In this document: piece after piece, positions 6,125 through 14,892 of the stretch | Layout: every line of letters begins with the position of its first letter | Position numbering within the stretch: the first letter of the stretch is position 1 | Source: Streptomyces sp. CA-210063 | GTDB taxonomy: Bacteria > Actinomycetota > Actinomycetes > Streptomycetales > Streptomycetaceae | Assembly (NCBI RefSeq): GCF_024612015.1 | Contig: NZ_CP102512.1 | Coordinates: forward strand, 9,858,001 to 9,922,000 | Length of the DNA stretch: 64,000 nucleotides | Direction of reading: 5' to 3' | The notes under the pieces: generated by a model | Told to the model about the DNA's origin: nothing | The model's input: only the letters and a program-made list of their open reading frames with translations | Database searches by the model: none | Translations under genes and position numbers: made by a program

Positions 6125-8308
6125 TCAGGGCCAGACACCGGAGAAGTCGATCTTCTCGGCCCAGTCCGGGTGGTCTATCAACGGATTGCGGTTGCCCTGC
6201 AGTTCGGCGATGGCGGCGTTGCGGTGCAGCTCGTACTCGGTCACCGGCTCATTGACGTGCCAGGCCAGGAGGGTCGGCAGCCGGTTCTCGGGGAACTCGC
6301 GCCGGGTGTCGCCGACCTGCTTCGGGTAGCGCAGCAGGAAGTACAGGGTGGCCCGGGCGACCGCGCCCTTGCCCGTCTTCGGCTCGAACCCGATGTCCTC
6401 GCGCATCCCGCAGGCGTCCCGGATCTTCTCCTCGAAGTCGGCGAAGTCGACGTAGGGGAAGTTGCCGCGGAAGCTGTTGCAGCCGACCTCGCAGGCGAAC
6501 AGATGGTGCAGGTCGCCCCGCATCGGCTCCTTCTTGAGGAACCACGACTGCGGTACGACGTGTTCACAGTTGAACGGCATCGACGCCTCCAGCGCGTCGA
6601 ACTCCGCCTCGAACTCGGCCGGGCCCGCGGTGCCCTCGTGCAGGAAGAGTTCCTGGATGCGCGCCATCCGGGCCTCCTCCACGGCGGCGTCCGCCCGTAT
6701 GAACTCCTCCGCGGAGAAGTCCTTGCCGGAGTAGATGCTGCGCAGCCGGCCGTCCCGGTGCAGGTCGACCCACGGATAGACGAGCCGGATCGGCTTGTAC
6801 TTGGGCCGGGGGTCGTGTGTGCGCGTCAGCAGTTCGGTGAGCGCGCGGCGCAGCGCGTCCCCGTTGTCGGTGCCGATGCCCGCGTAGTAGGCGTCGCGGG
6901 CGGCGGTGTCGGCGGTCCGGTCGTAGTACGGCCGCTCCCGCGCGAGCCGGTGGTTGACCAGCGCCGCGTTCAGGTCCCGCTCGACCGCGAAGGCCACGTC
7001 GGGCCGCCCGGCCGGGGGCGCTGCCGGGGGCGTGAGCCCGGCCGGTGGGGCGGTGGCGGTCTCCACCGGGAACGCCGACGCGTCGAGGCCGACGCTGATC
7101 CGCAGCGGGACGGTGAGATGGGCGGTGCCGTCGGTCATGTACGCCCGCGCCCCGTCGGGTCCCGGAAGCGTGGCCGCCCCGTCACCCGAGGGCGCGGGCG
7201 GGGCGCTCTCGACCGGGGCCGGAGCGGGCCCGGCCGTGGTCCCGGCGCTGAACACCTCGTCGCGGAGCCGGGCGGCCGCACCGGTCAGGGTGAGTTCGTG
7301 CAGGGCGCGCAGCACACGGCTGATCCGCACCCCTTCGTTGGCCTTCCACGCCAGCCGGTCGTCGCCCATGTCCGGCGTCCAGACGGTTCCGTCGACGCTG
7401 AGGGGTCGGCCCTCGTCGTCGGTCTTCGGGACGGCCGAGTGGTGCAGCGCGACGACCTCCCACTGGTCGTTGAAGACCGGCGAACCCGATGAACCCTCAC
7501 GGGTGTCCGACTCGTAGTGCATGAAGCGGTCGAGTATGTCCACGACCTGGTTCTCGCGCAGCGCGAGCTGCTTGGGCTCGCCCCGGGGATGCTGGATGAT
7601 GCTCACGAACTCCCCGATGACGACCGTGCCCAGCGCCTCGCTGAGCGTCAGCCGGCCGAAGGAGGAGAGCGCCTCGCCCCGCGCCCCGCGTTCGGCCACC
7701 GCGACCAGGCTGAAGTCCAGTCCGCGGTCGGTGACGAAGAACCGGTGCGGTTCCAGCTGGAACACCGCCGGTGTCAGCGGATGTCCGTCGATCCCGGCCT
7801 GCAGCGAGAACGCGACCACACTGCGACGAGCCTCCTCCTGGCTGCGCAGCACATGGTTGTTGGTGAGCAGCAGGGAGGGGGACACCAGGAAACCGGTGCC
7901 GTGGCCGCCCCCGGGGCCGCTGAGGGTGATCCGGCCGACCGAGCGGGAGACGAGGGCGCCCTCCTCCAGGAACGCGACCGGAGCGAGGTTGTTGCGCCCG
8001 ATGAGGCGTTCCAGGCCCAGCACGTCGCTGCCGAAGCTCTCCGGCGGCAGCCGCAGGGTGCTCCCGGCCGCGGTCACCGGCTCCGACGGCTCCCGCTCGA
8101 TCGCCCTGGCCAGTGACCAGTCGGCGCCGAGGCGGGCCAGCCGCTTCTCGACCCGCTCCGGTTCGTCGGCGTACAGCACGCCACGCGTCCGGAGCAGCTC
8201 TCGGGTTCGCTCCCGCTCGCCGGACCGGTTCGCATAGCGTTCCGCGGCCCTCGTCAGCTGTGACAGGTAGTGGGATTCGGTGGGGGAGAAGAGTTCCGCC
8301 GTTGTCAT
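6125..8308 (-). CDS. Trypsin-like serine protease fused to endonuclease I-type nuclease
   Basis: 727 residues in two enzymatic halves. Residues about 110-340 are a trypsin-like peptidase with all three catalytic positions: His152 (LTNNHV), Asp198 (GLDFSLV) and Ser276 (GSSGSPV). A Pro/Ala-rich linker covers about 355-435. Residues about 450-727 match the endonuclease I family: IYSGKDF, NCEHVVPQSWF with the catalytic His583, DLHHLFA, NSFRGNFPYV, and the C-terminal AELQGNRNPLIDHPDW. No signal peptide or membrane segment is seen, so a cytosolic protein that can cut both protein and nucleic acid is suggested, perhaps held inactive until the protease acts. It follows two coupled unknown genes 76 bp upstream. 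Substrates are unknown. Confidence 0.88.
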   Translation of the reverse strand: MTTAELFSPTESHYLSQLTRAAERYANRSGERERTRELLRTRGVLYADEPERVEKRLARLGADWSLARAIEREPSEPVTAAGSTLRLPPESFGSDVLGLERLIGRNNLAPVAFLEEGALVSRSVGRITLSGPGGGHGTGFLVSPSLLLTNNHVLRSQEEARRSVVAFSLQAGIDGHPLTPAVFQLEPHRFFVTDRGLDFSLVAVAERGARGEALSSFGRLTLSEALGTVVIGEFVSIIQHPRGEPKQLALRENQVVDILDRFMHYESDTREGSSGSPVFNDQWEVVALHHSAVPKTDDEGRPLSVDGTVWTPDMGDDRLAWKANEGVRISRVLRALHELTLTGAAARLRDEVFSAGTTAGPAPAPVESAPPAPSGDGAATLPGPDGARAYMTDGTAHLTVPLRISVGLDASAFPVETATAPPAGLTPPAAPPAGRPDVAFAVERDLNAALVNHRLARERPYYDRTADTAARDAYYAGIGTDNGDALRRALTELLTRTHDPRPKYKPIRLVYPWVDLHRDGRLRSIYSGKDFSAEEFIRADAAVEEARMARIQELFLHEGTAGPAEFEAEFDALEASMPFNCEHVVPQSWFLKKEPMRGDLHHLFACEVGCNSFRGNFPYVDFADFEEKIRDACGMREDIGFEPKTGKGAVARATLYFLLRYPKQVGDTRREFPENRLPTLLAWHVNEPVTEYELHRNAAIAELQGNRNPLIDHPDWAEKIDFSGVWP

Positions 8309-8321
8309 GGGTCCGCCTTCC

Positions 8322-8371
8322 GTGGTGGGCGGTGCAGGTCGTGGGCGTTGTAGGTGGTGGGCGGTGCAGGT
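8322..8371. repeat. 18-bp direct repeat in the 5' gap of the protease-nuclease gene
   Basis: GTGGTGGGCGGTGCAGGT occurs at 8322-8339 and 8354-8371, a 32-bp period, with related GGTGG-rich sequence between and after. It fills most of the 76-bp gap between the two genes. Confidence 0.7.
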
Positions 8372-8384
8372 GGTGTGCGGCGCG

Positions 8385-9533
8385 CTACGCCACGAGCCGG
8401 GTGCTGCGTGACGCCTGGTCGGGGTGGGTCCCGAGGTAGCCGTGCGCGGAGAACGCGGCGGGGGAGAAGGCGCCCGGCGTGACGTCGTCGCCCGCCGCGA
8501 GCTCCACGCAGGAGGTCCGCGGCTGGACCTCGCTCTGCCCCAGGCGGCAGGCGGTGGCCATGAGTTTCACGGTGACGAAGTCGGCGATCTGGGCGCCGAA
8601 CTCGATGGGCCTGCCGGCGATGGTGATGTCGCCCACGGTGAAGTCCCGGTCCGCGGGCACCTCGTAGACCGCGCGTACCGGGAAGCCGGCGGCGCCGCGT
8701 TCGAAGGTCCAGAAGCTCTTCGGATCGGAGCCGTCGGGAGCGCGCCAACCGTCGGTGGCCAGGTCGTCGAAGTAGATCCCCACCGGGTCGCTGAGCGCGA
8801 TGTCCGCCTTCTGCCGGGCGATCGAGTTGACCACCTCGCCGATGTGCGGGTCGCTGTTGCGGTCCGGCACGCCGTACTTGCCGCAGGCGATGAGTTCCTG
8901 TGCGCCCGTGAGTTCCCGGCCGCCGATGAGGCGCCGGATCGTGGCGGCGGCGGCGAGTTCGATCTCCGCACCGAGGGTGTTGGACTGCTGGATGAGGTGC
9001 ATCGCACCCTGTGTCGTGGAGTCGTTCCACTGGTTGCGCCGCACGTACCGGCCGTTCGGACCGAAGAGGTCGCTCTTGCCCACGGCCGGGTCGATGTGGG
9101 CGCGGTAGAGGTCGAGGGCCTTGTCCGGGCTGGTCTGCGCCAGCACGTCCCAGTACTCGGGGCCCTCGCAGGTGAAGGTGACGCGAGTGATCCTGCCCGT
9201 GCTGTCGCGGGTCACGCTCCACTCGCAGTACTCGTCCTGCACATCGCGGCTGGCGTCGGCGCGTTGCCAGCGCTGCCGGTCCGAGATCGCTGATCTGAGG
9301 CGGTTGGGAAACGCGGTCCAGGTGACGGCCGCCTGGACCGCGTCCGTCGCGGTGTCCGTCTTGGTGAGGTTGTAGAACTGCGGCCGGGGGCTGTCGTGCA
9401 GCACCTCGGCCGGGTCCGGCCCGGTGATCGCCCGGTCGACACTGTCGCTGATGAAGACGTGCCACGCCTTCGTCCCGACGTCGTCGAGGTCGGTGAGCCG
9501 TCCGGGAGGCCCGTACACGGTGATGGTGGTCAT
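8385..9533 (-). CDS. Conserved-looking protein of unknown function
   Basis: 382 residues, no family recognised. It has no signal peptide and no membrane segments. Strings that look conserved are EYCEWSVTRD, CEGPEYWDVLA, GAMHLIQQSNTLGAEIELAA, then a block around SDPHIGEVVNSIA and DPVGIYFDDL. A cysteine-containing C-terminal third (LMATACRLGQSEV, SCVELA) follows a beta-rich stretch. The ATG at 9533 is chosen: it overlaps the upstream TGA by four bases and has GGAGG in front. It ends 76 bp before the protease-nuclease fusion, so all three probably form one operon. It may be a substrate, activator or inhibitor of the fusion; that is inference from position only. Confidence 0.8.
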   Translation of the reverse strand: MTTITVYGPPGRLTDLDDVGTKAWHVFISDSVDRAITGPDPAEVLHDSPRPQFYNLTKTDTATDAVQAAVTWTAFPNRLRSAISDRQRWQRADASRDVQDEYCEWSVTRDSTGRITRVTFTCEGPEYWDVLAQTSPDKALDLYRAHIDPAVGKSDLFGPNGRYVRRNQWNDSTTQGAMHLIQQSNTLGAEIELAAAATIRRLIGGRELTGAQELIACGKYGVPDRNSDPHIGEVVNSIARQKADIALSDPVGIYFDDLATDGWRAPDGSDPKSFWTFERGAAGFPVRAVYEVPADRDFTVGDITIAGRPIEFGAQIADFVTVKLMATACRLGQSEVQPRTSCVELAAGDDVTPGAFSPAAFSAHGYLGTHPDQASRSTRLVA

Positions 9534-11164
9534 GGAGATCCTCCGGTGGTCACGACACCGACGGTGCCGTCCTCGTGCATGCGCAGCCGGGGTGCGTCGG
9601 CCGGGATGTCGGTCGTCGGCAGGGTGAGCGCGAACTCGTTGAGCCTCATCTCCTTGAACACACGGCGGCGCGACTCGGCCAGCCTGGTGAACTCGTCGAA
9701 TCCCGAGGCCGTACGGAGCCGTGCCGCGACCTTCTCCAGGTACACGTCCACGCGCCGGGCGAAGACGCCGCGCCAATCGGCTTCGGGGAGCGCCCAGTTG
9801 CGGGCGAACTCGGCTTCCGGGCCGTCGGCGGGCCCGGTCCGCGCGGCGGCGACGACGGCCGCGGCGATGTCGTCGCACCACGTCGGGGCCGGCACGGGGT
9901 CGGTGGGTACATAGGTCATCAGCCGGGCGCGGGCCGGGCTGAAGACCGGGTTGGTGAAGTCCACCATCAGCGCGCACGCCGCGAATCTGGCCGGCACGAG
10001 GCCCTTCTCCACCAGCTGCCGCACCACGTCGTTGTCCTCGTAGGCGGCCTCCGGGACGACGAAGGCGAAGAACGTGTCGCCCCGCTGCGAGAAGTCGCTC
10101 ACCTGCTCCTCCAGCCGGAAGCCGAAGGCCTTGAGGCTGTCCGCGTACAGGGACGCCGGCGCGGACGGCACGGTCCCCGTGCTCACCGGCAGACCGAGAT
10201 CGTTGAGCAGGGCGTCGGCGTTCAGCCAGAAGCCCAGGGGCAGGCTCAGCTCTCCGCCGCCGGACGCGACCGTCGCGCTCTGCGTGGACGTACTGGCGAG
10301 GTTGACCGTGGTGGTGGTGAACAACTGCCGCAGCAGATGGTCGGGGTGGGTCACCATGCCGTCGTCGACGACCGCCGAGAGCCGTGCCGAGGTCCACCGG
10401 GAGACCAGCCCCTTCACGGTGAGCTCCAGCCGCTCGGCGCCGATGACCTGGCCGTGGAGCGGGTTGTCGCGCAACGGGTCGTCCGGGGCGAGCTGGATCG
10501 TCGCGGACATCGACTGCCAGTTGCTCCAGGGCTGCTTGAGTTCCTTCATGACGACGCTGCCGTTGACATGGCTGTCGAAGCAGCCCTTCCCCCGGGATTC
10601 GGGCGCCATCGACGACCAGGAGTCCCCCGTCCACACCCAGGCCGGCGAGATCCGCATGTAGTAGTTGAAGATCTGGGCCACCGGGTCCCAGGCGGCGACC
10701 TGGAGGAAGACCGAGCCGGGGTCGCTGCTGACCAGCAGGTCCGGGTCCTGGCCCGGTGCCGCGCGGGAGACCGCGAAACGGAAGTCGCGGCGGAGCCCCG
10801 GAGCCTCGTCCGGCGGGATCTGCCCGGCCTCACTGATCAAGTACACGGACTGCGCAGTCAGCTCACCCGCCCCCGTCAGCCCGTCCAGCACCTCTTCCAG
10901 GGTCATGGGCCAGCGATCCCGCTGGAAGAACACCCTGGCCATCGGGTCCCGCAGCCCGGTGGCCTGCCCCGCGGGCATGGGCACCGGGCCCCGGTCCACG
11001 CCACTGACGCCGCGGTACAGCGTCCCCGGCCGCAGCCCGCCGCCCTCGTCCGCCGGGCCGAACGCCGGCTCTGCCGCTGCCGTAGCCGTAGCCGTAGCCG
11101 TAGCCGCGGCTTCCGGCCAGGCGGTCGCCCGCCGGCGTTCAGGGGTGCGGTCCCACAGCGACAT
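9530..11164 (-). CDS. Large protein of unknown function, first gene of the protease-nuclease operon
   Basis: 544 residues, no family recognised. The first 45 residues are low complexity, with an Ala-Thr run from a hexanucleotide repeat, and look disordered. The rest reads as globular: VFLQVAAWDPVAQIFNYYMR, then FDSHVNGSVVMKELKQPWSN with Cys and His just before, then LRQLFTTTTVNLA and FALTLPTTDIP near the end. No signal peptide or transmembrane segment is seen. It overlaps the next gene by ATGA, so the products are probably made in matched amounts. A subtilisin remnant lies 28 bp upstream of its start. Confidence 0.8.
   Translation of the reverse strand: MSLWDRTPERRRATAWPEAAATATATATAAAEPAFGPADEGGGLRPGTLYRGVSGVDRGPVPMPAGQATGLRDPMARVFFQRDRWPMTLEEVLDGLTGAGELTAQSVYLISEAGQIPPDEAPGLRRDFRFAVSRAAPGQDPDLLVSSDPGSVFLQVAAWDPVAQIFNYYMRISPAWVWTGDSWSSMAPESRGKGCFDSHVNGSVVMKELKQPWSNWQSMSATIQLAPDDPLRDNPLHGQVIGAERLELTVKGLVSRWTSARLSAVVDDGMVTHPDHLLRQLFTTTTVNLASTSTQSATVASGGGELSLPLGFWLNADALLNDLGLPVSTGTVPSAPASLYADSLKAFGFRLEEQVSDFSQRGDTFFAFVVPEAAYEDNDVVRQLVEKGLVPARFAACALMVDFTNPVFSPARARLMTYVPTDPVPAPTWCDDIAAAVVAAARTGPADGPEAEFARNWALPEADWRGVFARRVDVYLEKVAARLRTASGFDEFTRLAESRRRVFKEMRLNEFALTLPTTDIPADAPRLRMHEDGTVGVVTTGGSP
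11079..11102. repeat. Coding hexanucleotide microsatellite (GCCGTA x4)
   Basis: Four exact GCCGTA units (TACGGC on the coding strand) lie near the 5' end of the gene ending at 9530 and encode alternating Thr-Ala. Because the unit is 6 bp, slippage would change length without changing frame. Confidence 0.85.
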
Positions 11165-11191
11165 GGTTCTTCCACCCTCCGTCGCGCACAG

Positions 11192-11320
11192 CTACGAGAA
11201 GTGGCTCAGGACGTAGGACAGGGCGGCGTCGACGTTCACCAGCTTCGCGCCCACGGGCCGGCGCCCAGCAGTACCACCGCAGCGCCCGCGACTTGGGGCA
11301 CCGCCACCGACGTACCGGCG
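11192..11320 (-). pseudogene. C-terminal remnant of an S8 (subtilisin-like) serine protease
   Basis: Reading the minus strand, one frame gives FAGTSVAVPQVAGAAVVLLG, which matches the active-serine block of subtilases (usually Gly-Thr-Ser-Met-Ala-Ala-Pro-His-Val-Ala-Gly). A shift of frame is then needed to reach GAKLVNVDAALSYVLSHFS and the TAG at 11192. The Asp and His parts of the triad are absent, so only about the last 40 codons survive. It points in the same direction as the protease-nuclease operon and may once have been its first gene. Confidence 0.6.
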
Positions 11321-11502
11321 AACAGCGCCCACCCCCGGTGTCGCCTTGTGTTGGCTCTTCCCTTCGATGCTGGCAGGTGCGGCAAACATGTGCAAAAGGT
11401 GCGTTGGGGAGTCGGTGGGACATTGTCGGCGGCCCGGTCTCCGCACCCCTACGGGTGCCACCTTGACGCCCCTGACCGGCGCACCTAGGTTCCCCTCGAC
11501 GC

Positions 11503-11536
11503 GATCAGCGTGATCGGACGGACAGGTCCGCGATCA
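11503..11536. promoter_or_regulatory. Candidate operator before the NCS1 permease
   Basis: GATCAGCGTGATC (11503-11515) is an exact 5-3-5 inverted repeat, and a third GATCA half-site follows at 11532-11536. The last site ends 16 bp before the permease start, where a repressor could block transcription or translation. No regulator gene is adjacent, so the binding protein is unknown. Confidence 0.4.
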
Positions 11537-11552
11537 GACAGGCAGGTCGACG

Positions 11553-13037
11553 ATGACGGACTCCAGCGCCCCCGACGGCACCGCCGCCGTCCGACCGCTC
11601 CAGGTGGAGACCCACGGCCTGGACGTGATCGGCGACGCCGACCGCAAGGGCACGCCACGCACCCTCTTCTGGCCCTGGTTCGGCGCCAACGTCTCCATCC
11701 TCGGCATGAGCTACGGCGCGTTCGCGCTCGGCTTCGGCATCTCCTTCTGGCAGGCCCTGACCGCCGGCGTCGTCGGCATCGTCTTCTCGTTCCTCCTCTG
11801 CGGCTTCGTCGCGGTCGCCGGCAAACGCGGCTCGGCACCCACGATGGTGCTCAGCCGGGCCGCGTACGGGGTGCGCGGCAACCGGCTGCCCGCGGTCGTC
11901 TCCTGGCTGCTCACCGTCGGCTGGGAGACCGTGCTGTGCGCGCTCGCCACCATGGCCACCGCCACCGTCTTCCGCCGGCTCGGCACGGGCGGCGGCACCG
12001 AGACCAAGGTGATGGCCCTCGTCCTGGTCGCCTCACTCGTCGTGGTGGTCGGCGTGATGGGCTTCGACCTGATCATGCGCTTCCAGACCGTGGTCACGGT
12101 GGTCACCGGAGTGCTGACGGTCGTCTACGTCGGACTGGTCGCCGACCACATCCACTGGAACACCGTCAGCGCCGTACCGGCCGGCTCCGCCCAGGAGTTC
12201 ATCGGCGCCCTCGTCTTCATGATGACCGGCTTCGGCCTCGGCTGGGTCAACGCGGCGGCCGACTACTCCCGTTATCTGCCCCGCGACTCCTCCGGCCGGG
12301 GCGTGGTCGGCTGGACCACCTTCGGCGCCTCCCTCGCCCCGCTGCTCCTGCTGGTCTTCGGCCTGCTCCTCGCCGGCTCCTCGACCGAACTCAACGCGGC
12401 CATCGGCCTCGACCCCATCGGCGCGCTGACCACGCTCCTGCCCACCTGGTTCCTGATCCCCTTCGCCGCCGTCGCGGTGCTCGGCCTGGTCGGCGGCGCC
12501 GTCCTCGACATCTACTCCTCCGGCCTCGCCCTGCTCGCGGCGGGCCTGCGCGTGCCGCGCCCGCTGGCCGCGCTCGTCGACGGACTGCTGATGATCGCGG
12601 GAGCCGTCTACATCGTCTTCCTCGCCGACGACTTCCTCGGCCCGTTCATCGGCTTCCTCACCACCCTCGGCGTCCCCATCGCCGCCTGGTGCGGCGTCAT
12701 GCTCGCCGACCTCCTGCTGCGCCGCCGCGACTACGCCGACGACGACCTGTTCCGCACGGACGGCCGCTACGGCGACCTCCCGCCGGGCCCCCTCCTCCTC
12801 ACCCTCGCCGCCACCGCCCTCGGCTGGGGTCTCGTCACCAACTCGACGGCCGGCTGGCTGGACTGGCAGGGCTATCTGCTCGGTCCCCTCGGCCTCGGTG
12901 GCAGGAACGGCGACTGGGCCTACGCCAACCTGGGCGTCCTGATCGCCCTGGCGGCCGGCTTCCTCGGCACCCTGCTCCTCGCGCGCGGCCGGGTGCGCGC
13001 GCAGGAGACGGCGAGCGGCGCGGGGGCAAAGGCATGA
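11553..13037 (+). CDS. NCS1-family nucleobase/hydantoin-type permease
   Basis: 494 residues with about twelve membrane segments, the length and layout of nucleobase:cation symporter-1 proteins (cytosine, purine, allantoin or hydantoin uptake). The family's first-helix region is visible as FWPWFGANVSILGMSYGAFA, and NAAADYSRYLPRD is the typical cytoplasmic loop after helix 6. It overlaps the following cysteine hydrolase by ATGA, so importer and amide-hydrolysing enzyme are made together. This suggests uptake of a small N-rich compound that is then deamidated. Exact substrate cannot be read. Confidence 0.9.
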   Translation: MTDSSAPDGTAAVRPLQVETHGLDVIGDADRKGTPRTLFWPWFGANVSILGMSYGAFALGFGISFWQALTAGVVGIVFSFLLCGFVAVAGKRGSAPTMVLSRAAYGVRGNRLPAVVSWLLTVGWETVLCALATMATATVFRRLGTGGGTETKVMALVLVASLVVVVGVMGFDLIMRFQTVVTVVTGVLTVVYVGLVADHIHWNTVSAVPAGSAQEFIGALVFMMTGFGLGWVNAAADYSRYLPRDSSGRGVVGWTTFGASLAPLLLLVFGLLLAGSSTELNAAIGLDPIGALTTLLPTWFLIPFAAVAVLGLVGGAVLDIYSSGLALLAAGLRVPRPLAALVDGLLMIAGAVYIVFLADDFLGPFIGFLTTLGVPIAAWCGVMLADLLLRRRDYADDDLFRTDGRYGDLPPGPLLLTLAATALGWGLVTNSTAGWLDWQGYLLGPLGLGGRNGDWAYANLGVLIALAAGFLGTLLLARGRVRAQETASGAGAKA

Positions 13038-13627
13038 GCACGGACGTGCCCCACGCCGACCCGGTCACACCACCCGGCCTGCTCGCCGTCATCGACATGC
13101 AACGCGTGTTCGCCGAGCCCGACAGCCCCTGGGCGACCCCACGCTTCGACGAGGCCGCGGCGGGCGTACGACGTCTGCTGCCGGCCTTCGCCGAGCGGAC
13201 CGTGTTCACCCGCTTCCTCGCACCCGAGCACCCCGAGGGAGCCTGGCGGCCGTACTACGATCAGTGGCCCTTCGCGCTGCAGCCACCCGAAGCACGGCTC
13301 TGGCAACTCGTCGACGAACTCGCCGACGAGACAAGGGACTTGGTCGACGCCCCCACCTTCGGCAAGTGGGGACCGCACCTGGCCGCCCGCCTGGGAACGG
13401 ACGGACGGCTGGTCCTGGCCGGGGTCAGCACCGACTGCTGTGTGCTGTCCACCGCCCTCGCGGCGGCCGACGCGGGCGTCGAGGTGCTGGTGGTCGCCGA
13501 CGCCTGCGCGGGTGCGGACGACGAGTCGCACGCCAAGGCCCTGGATGTGCTGGACCTGTACCGGCCGCTCGTCCGGGTGGTGGCCGTCGACGAGGTCCTC
13601 GGTCAGTCGCGGCCCGCTCCCCGGTAG
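13034..13627 (+). CDS. Cysteine hydrolase of the isochorismatase superfamily
   Basis: 197 residues. The catalytic triad is visible: Asp21 in AVIDMQ, a Lys in FGKWG near residue 114, and Cys in the GVSTDCCV block near 135. Members include N-carbamoylsarcosine amidase, ureidoacrylate hydrolase and nicotinamidase-like enzymes. Translational coupling to the NCS1 permease argues for hydrolysis of an imported carbamoyl or amide compound. Its 3' end overlaps the convergent fucosidase gene by 25 bp. Confidence 0.87.
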   Translation: MSTDVPHADPVTPPGLLAVIDMQRVFAEPDSPWATPRFDEAAAGVRRLLPAFAERTVFTRFLAPEHPEGAWRPYYDQWPFALQPPEARLWQLVDELADETRDLVDAPTFGKWGPHLAARLGTDGRLVLAGVSTDCCVLSTALAAADAGVEVLVVADACAGADDESHAKALDVLDLYRPLVRVVAVDEVLGQSRPAPR

Positions 13628-14892
13628 AGGTCCAGCTCCCCTTCCAACTCCACGGCGAGCACGGTCGCGTACGGGTCGAGGTCGGCCTCCGCGGGGGCGT
13701 CGATCCACGTCACGCCGGGCACGGCGTCGAGGCCGCCGATCACCTGGTGGCCCAGTTCCGTGCCCGTGCCGAGAACGGTGACCTTCTTGACGGGGTTGCG
13801 CAGCCCCCGCACCGCCACGGACTCACGCGGCACGTCGAAGCACATCAGGTACAGGGTGCGCCGGTCGGCGGAGAGGGTGCTGGGACCGTAGTGGTGCCCG
13901 GCGGGCACACCGGCGACCGATCCGTACACGGCGTCGGAGTGCCGCCCGATCCACGCGCCGAGCCCCTCCAGCCGCTCGACCTGCTCGGCGGGAATCGTCC
14001 CGTCCGCCCTCGGCCCGACGTCCAGCAGCAGATTGCCGCCCATGCCGATCGTCTCGGCGAAGTAACGCACCAGCTGCCGCACCGACTTGTAGTTGTCGTC
14101 CTGGTGCTGGAAACCCCAGGAGTCGTTGATGGTCAGGCACAACTCCCAGGGCCCGTCGGGCGCTTCGAGCGGCACCCCCTGCTCCGGGGTGGCGTAGTCG
14201 CCGTGGCTGAGCATCCGGGCGTTCAGGACCGTGTCCGGGTTCTCCGCGAGGATCAGCTCCGCCAACTCCCGTATCCGCCACTGCTGTTCGGTGCGCTCCC
14301 ACTCGCCGTCGAACCACAGCAGATCGGGGTGGAACCGCTCGACCAGCTCGCCCACCTGGGCGTTCCGGTAGGCGAGGTAGCGGTCCCAGGCCGCCGGGTC
14401 CTCCTCGCCGCGTGCGGCGTGCGCGTAGGGGTTGGCGTCGTTGCCGCCCGGGTGGGTGTCCGGCCACTCGTCGATCTCGGTGTGGCGGATGCTCGCGTAG
14501 TCGGGGTGGTTCCAGTCGGAGTGCGAGTAGTAGAGGCCGACCTTGAGGCCCTGCTCGCGCAGCGCGTCGACGTACCCGGCGACCAGGTCCCGGCCCGCCG
14601 GGGTGCGCCGGACGACGCTCAGATCGCCCTGGGCGGTGTCCCACAGGGCGATGCCGTCGTGGTGCCGGGCGGTGAGCACCGCGTACTTCGCGCCGACCCG
14701 GGCGAACAACTCGGCCCAGGCCCCCGGGTCGTACGCGGACGCGGTGAAACCGTCGAGCTGTTTCATGTACTGCTCGTGCGTCACCTCGCCCCAGTAGAAG
14801 GACCAGGACTCCGGCACTCCGTCCACGGCGTAGATGCCGTAGTGGATGAAGATGCCCAGCTTGGCGGCGGGAAACCAGGGTTGCATGGCCAT
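13603..14892 (-). CDS. GH29 alpha-L-fucosidase
   Basis: 429 residues. The GH29 barrel is clear: KLGIFIHYGIYAVDGVPESW near the N-terminus, TARHHDGIALWD at about 75-86, and the nucleophile Asp195 in LLWFDGEW. The C-terminal 90 residues would be the beta-sandwich domain. No signal peptide is seen, so it acts inside the cell on imported fucosides. Two ATGs six bases apart (14892, 14886) are both possible. No fucose transporter is nearby. Confidence 0.9.
   Translation of the reverse strand: MAMQPWFPAAKLGIFIHYGIYAVDGVPESWSFYWGEVTHEQYMKQLDGFTASAYDPGAWAELFARVGAKYAVLTARHHDGIALWDTAQGDLSVVRRTPAGRDLVAGYVDALREQGLKVGLYYSHSDWNHPDYASIRHTEIDEWPDTHPGGNDANPYAHAARGEEDPAAWDRYLAYRNAQVGELVERFHPDLLWFDGEWERTEQQWRIRELAELILAENPDTVLNARMLSHGDYATPEQGVPLEAPDGPWELCLTINDSWGFQHQDDNYKSVRQLVRYFAETIGMGGNLLLDVGPRADGTIPAEQVERLEGLGAWIGRHSDAVYGSVAGVPAGHHYGPSTLSADRRTLYLMCFDVPRESVAVRGLRNPVKKVTVLGTGTELGHQVIGGLDAVPGVTWIDAPAEADLDPYATVLAVELEGELDLYRGAGRD

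Noticed and set aside
8385..10634. A single 749-codon minus-strand frame joining the 382-residue gene to upstream sequence
   Set aside because: The upstream part is out-of-frame shadow of the 544-residue gene; an ATG with GGAGG and a four-base overlap marks the real start at 9533.
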